11,829 nt of DNA from the NCBI GenBank assembly GCA_900557355.1, contig USSR01000151.1, positions 1-11,829 of the forward strand, read 5' to 3'. The notes under the pieces were generated by a model. That model had not been told where the DNA came from. It ran no database searches and saw nothing but the letters and a program-made list of their open reading frames with translations. This document shows positions 6,502 to 11,829 of this stretch, one piece after another. The DNA is from an uncultured Bacteroides sp. (GTDB taxonomy: Bacteria; Bacteroidota; Bacteroidia; Bacteroidales; Bacteroidaceae). Made by a program: the position numbers and the translations under genes. How positions within the stretch are numbered: the first letter of the stretch is position 1; each line of letters starts with the position of its first letter.

Positions 6502-7329
6502 ATGAAAGACATGAAAAGAAAACAAATTTTATTCAGTGTTCTATTACTGTTTTCGGTTGTTGCCACACAGGCTGCACGAGTAGATACTATTATGGTGAAA
6601 AGTCCCTCCATGAATAAGGAGGTACAGGTAGTGTATGTACTTCCTGATAAAGCATTGGGAGAGAAAGCTGAGGCTTGCCCGGTCGTTTATCTGTTGCATG
6701 GTTATGGTGGGAATGCACGTACCTGGATAGGTATTAAGCCGGAGTTACCTAAGATTGCAGATGAAAAAGGAATCATTTTTGTATGTCCTGATGGTAAAAA
6801 CAGTTGGTACTGGGATAGTCCTAAGAATCCGGCTTACCGCTATGAAACTTTTGTAGCTTCAGAACTGGTGAATTATACAGATAAAAACTATTCCACAATT
6901 CCGGAGAAAAAAGGAAGGGCCATTACCGGATTGAGCATGGGTGGTCATGGTGCTTTGTGGCTTGCAATCCGTCATAAAGATGTATTTGGTGCCGGAGGAA
7001 GTACCAGTGGTGGAGTGGATATCCGCCCATTCCCGAAGAATTGGGAGATGAGCAAACAACTCGGTGAATACGAGGCCGACAGCGCTTTATGGGACCAGCA
7101 CACTGTCATTACCCAGATTGATAAGATTACAGATGGTGATTTGGCATTAATTATCGATTGTGGCGAAAAAGATTTCTTCCTGGAAGTAAATAAAGCATTG
7201 CATAAAGCTTTATTGGAAAAGAATATTAGTCATGACTTTATTACTCGTCCTGGTGCACATAACGGGCAATACTGGAATAACTCTATTGATTACCAAATTC
7301 TTTTCTTTGATAAATTCTTCAGGAAATAA
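6502..7329 (+). CDS. Secreted esterase D-like alpha/beta hydrolase
   Basis: A 275-residue serine esterase of the esterase D/feruloyl esterase/tributyrin esterase group (alpha/beta hydrolase fold). Residues 1-24 are a signal peptide (lysine-rich start, hydrophobic core, ATQA-A cleavage), with no lipobox, so the mature enzyme is periplasmic or secreted. The catalytic set is intact: HGYGG (66-70) for the oxyanion hole, GLSMGG (143-148) with nucleophile Ser145, CGEKDFF with Asp224 and PGAHNGQYW with His253. Between them SWYWDSP and AYRYETFVASEL are typical of family members acting on small acyl or feruloyl esters. Relatives work on acetyl or feruloyl groups of plant polysaccharides, but no carbohydrate-utilisation genes are nearby, so the substrate is open. 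Translation may begin at the first ATG or at ATG 6511; both give a good signal peptide. It ends 9 bp from a convergent gene with no hairpin between. Confidence 0.88.
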   Translation: MKDMKRKQILFSVLLLFSVVATQAARVDTIMVKSPSMNKEVQVVYVLPDKALGEKAEACPVVYLLHGYGGNARTWIGIKPELPKIADEKGIIFVCPDGKNSWYWDSPKNPAYRYETFVASELVNYTDKNYSTIPEKKGRAITGLSMGGHGALWLAIRHKDVFGAGGSTSGGVDIRPFPKNWEMSKQLGEYEADSALWDQHTVITQIDKITDGDLALIIDCGEKDFFLEVNKALHKALLEKNISHDFITRPGAHNGQYWNNSIDYQILFFDKFFRK

Positions 7330-7338
7330 TATTTCAAT

Positions 7339-8238
7339 TTATTCGATTGTGTACTTTATGGTACGCTCGTAGTTGTCTCCGTAACTCTTGGTCACCTCAT
7401 CACAGGAAGTAACGATACCTCGTCCGTCGAATTTATATTTATAAGTCGTGGTTTCGTTACTTTCACTGTTATCTTCGGGTCTGAGGTTAGTAATCAGAGT
7501 ATTGTATGCATCTCCCAAGAACTTCCCGTAAATGGCTACCGAGTGGAATGAAAGGGGATATAGATCTGTCAAGAATAGATATGGAATCTCTGACGTGTTG
7601 GCAATTTCATTATCAGCAGGTGTGCTGGCTATATACGTTTGCTCATAAACATCAATCTGCTGGGTGATGCGTAATGCTCTATAATTGTTATAATCAATAT
7701 TGATTGTGGAATAAATTCGATCTCCATTCAGTGTTTCTGTTATGTTCTTAAGAAAATATTTTCCGGCTGTATTGGTGAGATAACTGAATGTGTAAGAGCG
7801 TACTTTCCCATCCATTTCCTGACGTACACAACTTACGGCATATCCTTTATCATTCAGTGTATATGTAGATACATTGTTGATTTCATCTGTAACTATTACT
7901 TTGTGATCTTCATAAACAACATCGGTAATGTTCTCTATTTCAAAGGATTCTCCTCCGGCTGCAAACTTCTGTAGAGATGTAAAGCTTGCTATCCGACCAG
8001 CTTCATAGTCATAAGTTTGAGTGAGAGTAACCGGCTGTGCGTCTCCTGTCTTAATCTCCGATAATTTTATTTGTGAGAAATTAGTTACAGGATATCCAAG
8101 GGCATTTGGTATTGCTAATTCGTCACTACAGACAAAGATATTTACGGATTCTAAATTTTCCGGTTGTTCGTTATCACTATCATTACAAGCCGTCAATCCT
8201 CCTATGAATAGCAATGCTATGAGAATATTTTTCTTCAT
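7339..8238 (-). CDS. DUF4595-like lipoprotein, function unknown
   Basis: A 299-residue lipoprotein: signal peptide 1-17, lipobox LTAC, lipidated Cys18. The mature protein starts CNDSDNEQPE, and acidic residues after the Cys suggest surface export. The body is a long series of short beta-strands with repeated motifs of the type YDYEAGRIASFTS, YTLNDKGYAVSCVRQ, YTFSYLT, INIDYNNYRALRI and YKYKFDGRGIVTSCDEV. These are Y-x-Y strands followed by a G-x-hydrophobic turn, as in the Bacteroidetes DUF4595 (porin-like fold) group. The family call rests on pattern and is tentative. Two internal Cys occur in equivalent strands (AVSC, VTSC), so a disulfide is possible. It starts 6 bp after the stop of the S41-family gene and is surely co-transcribed and probably translationally linked with it. 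Confidence 0.75.
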   Translation of the reverse strand: MKKNILIALLFIGGLTACNDSDNEQPENLESVNIFVCSDELAIPNALGYPVTNFSQIKLSEIKTGDAQPVTLTQTYDYEAGRIASFTSLQKFAAGGESFEIENITDVVYEDHKVIVTDEINNVSTYTLNDKGYAVSCVRQEMDGKVRSYTFSYLTNTAGKYFLKNITETLNGDRIYSTINIDYNNYRALRITQQIDVYEQTYIASTPADNEIANTSEIPYLFLTDLYPLSFHSVAIYGKFLGDAYNTLITNLRPEDNSESNETTTYKYKFDGRGIVTSCDEVTKSYGDNYERTIKYTIE

Positions 8239-8244
8239 TCTGGT

Positions 8245-9588
8245 TTATTTAACGATAAGACCGTTGCGGAAGGTGCGTTTTACTTTCACACTTTTCACCG
8301 CCTTCATTTGGGTTTCGGGCTCCGGTTCTGGCTCCGGTTCCGGAAGTACGATGCTGCCGTCGATAATTCCTAATGCTGCACTCAACATTTCTTCATTAGG
8401 ATTACCTAAGGGCAGTACTTTTGCAAAGTCTTGTAGGGAATTGACTGCATAGTCTGCAGTAAAGCCAGTGGAATAATCAGCCTTGCCTTCGGAATTGAAT
8501 ACCTCGCATACAACGGGGCGAAGAATCCACTGGAACTTATCACTGGAGAAACTGGCTGTTGCTACGTTTTCTCCCTTAGTTGTGGCACCCACAAGTACTA
8601 CGGTCATATAAGGCTTCAGGCAGTTGATCAGCATTTCTGCGGCGCCTGCAGTAGTACTGCTTGTCAGGATATATACTTTCGATAGATTTAAATTGTTACC
8701 TCCTTGCAAAAGCTGGTTGTCGAAAGTGAGTTCCCGGTCTTTGGACATCTGCTTTTGACTGTATTCCAGTGAAGCGAGGGTACTGCCTAATTTATCTGCA
8801 GGTGCTAATATCGTTGCCAGAAGTTGTACACAATCCATTGCTCCACCGGCATTGTAGCGTAAGTCGAGAACAAACTCTTTCACATTGTTCTCTTTATAGT
8901 ATTGGGAGAGTCGAAGCAATTCACTATTATCTTCTGCACTGAAACTATTGTATGCCAGATAACCTACACCACCGGTGAGAACATCATAGGCGGGTATCGT
9001 AACGTCTTCCACGGGGCGGGAAGCGGGTAGGTTGGCTTCACCATAGGAAGTAATGACACCTTCTGTTTCCCCTGCTTCATTTTCCTGTGCACTATATTCT
9101 CCCATTAATAACTTCCGGCTTTCACCTTCTTTCAATAATTCTTCAGTTTTCTTGGTGATAAAGTCATCGTTGACTTTCATAATCCACTCACCCCGTTTTA
9201 AACCAACTTCGGCGGCAGGAGAACCGGGTATTACATAAGTAATCAGCGCATTAAAAGCAGTGTCATTACCAACTATACTATACAGCGTATAGTCGAAACC
9301 ATAACTTGGCAATGGGGTAGCATACAGCGTATCTACGCTGGAGTATCCTTTATCGAGTGGGGATATTATTTTCTTCAAAAAAGCATCTGGTTCAAGGAAG
9401 TAGTTCAGGTCCTTTGTGTTGGGGATGTCTTCAAACCACAGATATTCTTCTCTCATGACGCTGTCTATCCATAGATCACGCCCGGTCCATTTGTAATATT
9501 CCGGCCAACGGTCTACTCCACAAGAGAATAAACTTGTCATTGCGAGGACTCCCAATAGTAGGAAAAGCTGTATATTCCTTCTTCTCAT
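8245..9588 (-). CDS. S41-family (C-terminal processing peptidase-like) lipoprotein with altered active site
   Basis: A 447-residue lipoprotein: signal peptide 1-22, lipobox LFSC, Cys23. A helical N-terminal cap (30-90) is followed by a PDZ domain (about 100-165; VIPGSPAAEVGLKRGEWIMKVN is its ligand-groove region). The S41 core comes next, about 200-410, with VGYLAYNSF, then VLDLRYNAGG (240-249), which is the standard oxyanion-strand motif. Where active S41 enzymes read STASASE, this protein has TTAGAAE (312-318): the nucleophile Ser is Gly315. The Lys that normally pairs with it (TTYGKNVG in relatives) is Glu340, with a Lys two residues earlier. By this alignment the protease dyad is lost and the protein is probably a pseudoenzyme that still binds peptides. 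The end has five Pro-Glu repeats (416-425) and a basic tail finishing NGLIVK. The DUF4595-like gene follows at 6 bp. Confidence 0.85.
   Translation of the reverse strand: MRRRNIQLFLLLGVLAMTSLFSCGVDRWPEYYKWTGRDLWIDSVMREEYLWFEDIPNTKDLNYFLEPDAFLKKIISPLDKGYSSVDTLYATPLPSYGFDYTLYSIVGNDTAFNALITYVIPGSPAAEVGLKRGEWIMKVNDDFITKKTEELLKEGESRKLLMGEYSAQENEAGETEGVITSYGEANLPASRPVEDVTIPAYDVLTGGVGYLAYNSFSAEDNSELLRLSQYYKENNVKEFVLDLRYNAGGAMDCVQLLATILAPADKLGSTLASLEYSQKQMSKDRELTFDNQLLQGGNNLNLSKVYILTSSTTAGAAEMLINCLKPYMTVVLVGATTKGENVATASFSSDKFQWILRPVVCEVFNSEGKADYSTGFTADYAVNSLQDFAKVLPLGNPNEEMLSAALGIIDGSIVLPEPEPEPEPETQMKAVKSVKVKRTFRNGLIVK
8314..8343 (-). repeat. Five tandem Pro-Glu codon pairs in the S41-family gene
   Basis: Codons 416-425 of the S41-family protein read (Pro-Glu)5. 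At the DNA level the unit CCGGAACCGGAG/CCAGAACCGGAG forms an almost exact 12-bp tandem repeat. It makes a stiff acidic spacer between the S41 domain and a 22-residue basic tail. Repeats of this kind can change in copy number by slippage. A change of 6 or 12 bp keeps the frame, so spacer length could vary between strains. Confidence 0.8.
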
Positions 9589-9614
9589 CTGTATCTATCG
9601 TTTGGTTTTCGTTG

Positions 9615-9622
9615 CAAATTTA
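9615..9622 (-). promoter_or_regulatory. Bacteroides-type -7 box for the S41-family/DUF4595-like unit
   Basis: On the minus strand TAAATTTG (9622-9615) is an exact TAnnTTTG box placed 26 bp before the ATG at 9588. No TTTG lies at the standard distance upstream; the -33 region instead contains a TACCA-N6-TGGTA symmetry (9641-9656). The transcript would have a very short leader. Confidence 0.55.
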
Positions 9623-9677
9623 GCGAATAGTTTGTTTATCTACCATAAATGTGGTATAAAATTCCCTATCTTATGTC

Positions 9678-9709
9678 ATTGCCCATATCAGGACATCCCA
9701 TTATCTTTG
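9678..9709 (+). promoter_or_regulatory. Promoter of the metY-mnmA unit
   Basis: ATTG (9678-9681) as a near -33 element (consensus TTTG), a 20-nt spacer, and TATCTTTG (9702-9709) as an exact -7 box. The start site is predicted near 9715, giving a leader of under 30 nt. That is too short to hold a SAM riboswitch, so any methionine control must act at the DNA level. Confidence 0.75.
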
Positions 9710-9743
9710 CGCTCAATCAATTAATCCTAAAAATACAAAGACA

Positions 9744-11030
9744 ATGGAAACAAAGAAATTGCATTTTGAGACGCTTCAACTCCATGTAGGACAAGAACAG
9801 CCCGACCCGGCTACCGATGCGCGCGCCGTGCCCATTTACCAAACTACTTCATACGTATTCCGTGACTCAGCCCATGCTGCCGCACGCTTCGGTCTGCAAG
9901 ATGCGGGTAATATTTACGGTCGGCTGACAAACTCCACACAAGGCGTGTTTGAGGCTCGTGTGGCTGCACTGGAAGGTGGCGTTGCTGCATTGGCGGTTGC
10001 TTCAGGAGCTGCTGCCGTTACTTATGCTTTTGAGAATATCACCCGTGCCGGAGATCATATTGTCTCAGCCAAGACCATCTACGGAGGTACCTATAATCTG
10101 TTGGCGCATACTTTGCCGGCCTACGGAGTGACTACCACTTTTGTAGACCCTACGGAGCTTTCAAACTTTGAGAATGCGATACAGGAGAATACGAAAGCCG
10201 TATTTATCGAAACCCTGGGCAATCCCAATTCCAATATCATTGATATTGATGCCATTGCCGAAATTGCCCATCGCCACCGGATTCCATTGATTATTGATAA
10301 TACGTTCGGTACTCCTTACCTGATACGTCCCATAGAGCACGGGGCGGATATCGTAGTCCACTCCGCTACGAAGTTCATCGGCGGTCATGGCACGTCATTG
10401 GGCGGTGTGATTGTGGATAGCGGTAAGTTCGACTGGGTGGCTTCGGGCAAGTTTCCCCAACTCACGGAACCGGAACCTTGTTATCATGGCGTACGGTTTA
10501 CGGATGCTGCGGGGCCTGCGGCTTATGTCACACGTATCCGCGCCGTACTGCTTCGTGACACGGGGGCTACTATTAGCCCGTTCAACGCATTCATTCTGTT
10601 GCAGGGACTGGAAACGCTGTCCCTCCGTGTGGAACGTCATGTGGAGAATGCCTTGAAGGTGGTTGATTTCCTGAAGAAGCATCCCAAAGTGGCGGCGGTC
10701 AATCATCCGTCATTGCCGGAACATCCGGACCATGCTTTGTATGAGAAGTATTTCCCCAATGGTGCCGGTTCTATCTTTACTTTTGAAGTGAAGGGCGGAG
10801 TGAAAGAGGCGCATACTTTTATTGATAACTTGCAGATATTCTCGCTTCTGGCGAATGTGGCGGATGTCAAGTCTCTCGTCATTCATCCCGCTACCACCAC
10901 CCATTCGCAACTGAATGAGCAGGAACTGGAAGAACAAGGTATCAAGCCGGGAACTATCCGTCTGTCCATCGGCACGGAACACATTGCCGATTTGCTGGAC
11001 GACTTGTCTCAGGCATTAGATAAAATTTGA
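9744..11030 (+). CDS. metY: O-acetylhomoserine sulfhydrylase (O-acetylhomoserine aminocarboxypropyltransferase)
   Basis: A cytoplasmic PLP enzyme that makes homocysteine from O-acetylhomoserine and sulfide, the direct sulfhydrylation route to methionine. The 428 residues match the usual length of this branch of the Cys/Met-metabolism PLP family (cystathionine gamma-synthases are shorter, about 380-400). Visible motifs are IYGRLTN (57-63, phosphate contacts from the neighbouring subunit), TIYGGTYNL (111-119, with Tyr113 stacking on PLP), NPNSNIIDI (160-168), [10 protein letters not shown] (183-192, Asp185 on the pyridine nitrogen) and [10 protein letters not shown] (207-216, with Lys210 the Schiff-base lysine). 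The opening [32 protein letters not shown] is typical of sulfhydrylases. No defect is seen. mnmA begins 26 bp downstream on the same strand. Enzyme specificity (acetyl- versus other homoserine esters) is inferred from the subfamily. Confidence 0.93.
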   Translation: METKKLHFETLQLHVGQEQPDPATDARAVPIYQTTSYVFRDSAHAAARFGLQDAGNIYGRLTNSTQGVFEARVAALEGGVAALAVASGAAAVTYAFENITRAGDHIVSAKTIYGGTYNLLAHTLPAYGVTTTFVDPTELSNFENAIQENTKAVFIETLGNPNSNIIDIDAIAEIAHRHRIPLIIDNTFGTPYLIRPIEHGADIVVHSATKFIGGHGTSLGGVIVDSGKFDWVASGKFPQLTEPEPCYHGVRFTDAAGPAAYVTRIRAVLLRDTGATISPFNAFILLQGLETLSLRVERHVENALKVVDFLKKHPKVAAVNHPSLPEHPDHALYEKYFPNGAGSIFTFEVKGGVKEAHTFIDNLQIFSLLANVADVKSLVIHPATTTHSQLNEQELEEQGIKPGTIRLSIGTEHIADLLDDLSQALDKI

Positions 11031-11056
11031 AAGAACAATAACTACTCCTTAACTAA

Positions 11057-11829
11057 ATGAATATTGCTGTTTTATTATCAGGAGGTGTCGACAGTTCTGT
11101 TGTCGTACACCTTCTTTGTGAACAAGGTTACCGTCCGTCCCTCTTTTACATTAAGATAGGAATGGACGGTGCCGAATTTATGGATTGTTCGGCCGAAGAA
11201 GATTGGGAGATGGCTTCGGCTGTTGCCCGCCGTTATGGCTTGCCTTTGGAGATGATAGATTTGCAGAATGAATATTGGGAACAGGTGGCTGCATACGCTA
11301 TTGATAAAATCCGTCGCGGCTTGACTCCCAATCCTGATGTGATGTGCAACCGGTTCATCAAATTCGGCTGTTTCGAGCAGAAGGTAGGGAAGGAATTTGA
11401 CTTTACCGCTACCGGACATTATGCCACTACCGTCAGTAAAGACGGGAAGATATGGCTGGGTACAGCCGTAGACCCGGTAAAAGACCAAACCGATTTCCTT
11501 GCCCAGATTGATTACCTGCAAGTTTCCAAACTAATGTTTCCCCTGGGTGGGCTGATGAAACAGGAAGTACGGGACATTGCCCGTACGGCAGGATTGCCCA
11601 CTGCCCGCCGCCGTGACAGCCAGGGCATCTGCTTTCTGGGCAAGATTAACTATAATGACTTTGTCCGCCGTTTCCTTGGCGAGCGTGAAGGGGACATTGT
11701 GGAGTGGGAAAGCGGTAAGAAGATTGGTACGCATCGCGGATATTGGTTTCATACTATCGGGCAGCGTAAAGGTCTGGGGCTGAGTGGCGGTCCCTGGTTT
11801 GTTATTCGGAAGGATATTGAAGAAAATGT
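11057..11829 (+). CDS. mnmA: tRNA-specific 2-thiouridylase MnmA, C-terminus cut by window end
   Basis: MnmA activates U34 of Lys, Glu and Gln tRNAs with ATP and inserts sulfur from a persulfide relay to give 2-thiouridine. The frame opens with ATG at 11057 and is still open at the window end (257 full codons of roughly 350). Motifs in order: LLSGGVDSS (6-14), the ATP-binding PP-loop; TPNPDVMCN (90-98) with Cys97, equivalent to the catalytic Cys102 of E. coli; [16 protein letters not shown] (143-150); DSQGICFLG (187-195) with Cys192, equivalent to Cys199; and [10 protein letters not shown] (232-241), the start of the central domain. Both catalytic cysteines are thus kept with normal spacing. 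Bacteroides genomes can carry more than one MnmA-like gene, so this may be one of two paralogues. It lies 26 bp after metY without a visible terminator and is probably in the same transcript. Confidence 0.93.
   Translation, partial: MNIAVLLSGGVDSSVVVHLLCEQGYRPSLFYIKIGMDGAEFMDCSAEEDWEMASAVARRYGLPLEMIDLQNEYWEQVAAYAIDKIRRGLTPNPDVMCNRFIKFGCFEQKVGKEFDFTATGHYATTVSKDGKIWLGTAVDPVKDQTDFLAQIDYLQVSKLMFPLGGLMKQEVRDIARTAGLPTARRRDSQGICFLGKINYNDFVRRFLGEREGDIVEWESGKKIGTHRGYWFHTIGQRKGLGLSGGPWFVIRKDIEEN

Noticed and set aside
9641..9656. TACCA-N6-TGGTA symmetry between the divergent S41-family and metY promoters, as a possible operator.
   Set aside because: Only 5 bp per arm and a single copy; expected by chance in an AT-rich spacer, although its place at the -33 region is suggestive.
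9710..9743. Possible SAM riboswitch before metY.
   Set aside because: The promoter leaves fewer than 30 nt of leader and no stem of the required kind is present.
11078..11521. Minus-strand reading frame of 147 codons at the right end.
   Set aside because: It is the reverse of mnmA, whose plus-strand frame carries the PP-loop and both catalytic cysteines.

Overview
The window reads as chromosomal DNA from a gut-type Bacteroides or close relative (Bacteroidales). The basis is the gene content (many small lipoproteins, a DUF4595-like protein, a solitary OmpH-like lipoprotein), promoters that fit the Bacteroides -7 consensus TAnnTTTG instead of TATAAT, weak Shine-Dalgarno sequences and a moderate GC content. 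I see no mobile element, phage gene, CRISPR array, rRNA or tRNA. It looks like ordinary core and conserved-accessory chromosome.

Layout from left to right. (1) Positions 1-1588, minus strand: a beta-helix lipoprotein followed 12 bp later by the start of an endonuclease/exonuclease/phosphatase-family protein that leaves the window. (2) 1707-1746: overlapping hairpins, probably the terminator of the next unit. (3) 1795-3255, minus: pepD, a two-zinc M20 aminoacyl-histidine dipeptidase. (4) 3381-4354, plus: a promoter, a structured leader, an unrecognised one-helix membrane protein and an OmpH/Skp-like coiled-coil lipoprotein, with a perfect 17-bp bidirectional terminator at 4552-4590. (5) 4600-6412, minus: a CNNM/CorC-type transporter followed by an NlpE-like lipoprotein that lacks the family's CxxC pair. 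(6) 6502-7329, plus: a secreted esterase D-like alpha/beta hydrolase. (7) 7339-9588, minus: an S41-family lipoprotein whose catalytic Ser and Lys both appear to be replaced, followed 6 bp later by a DUF4595-like lipoprotein. (8) 9678-11829, plus: a clear promoter, then O-acetylhomoserine sulfhydrylase and, 26 bp on, the first 257 codons of mnmA.

Functionally the window mixes envelope biology (five lipoproteins or probable lipoproteins, a secreted esterase, a membrane transporter, a small membrane protein) with housekeeping metabolism (dipeptide hydrolysis, homocysteine synthesis, tRNA thiolation). The metY-mnmA pair links two sulfur-using steps. The observation most worth checking is the S41 protein that keeps the fold but has apparently lost its catalytic dyad. 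I did not find a clearly new multi-gene system. The other candidates are small: an uncharacterised membrane protein/OmpH pair with a structured leader, and a CxxC-less NlpE-like protein behind a CNNM transporter.
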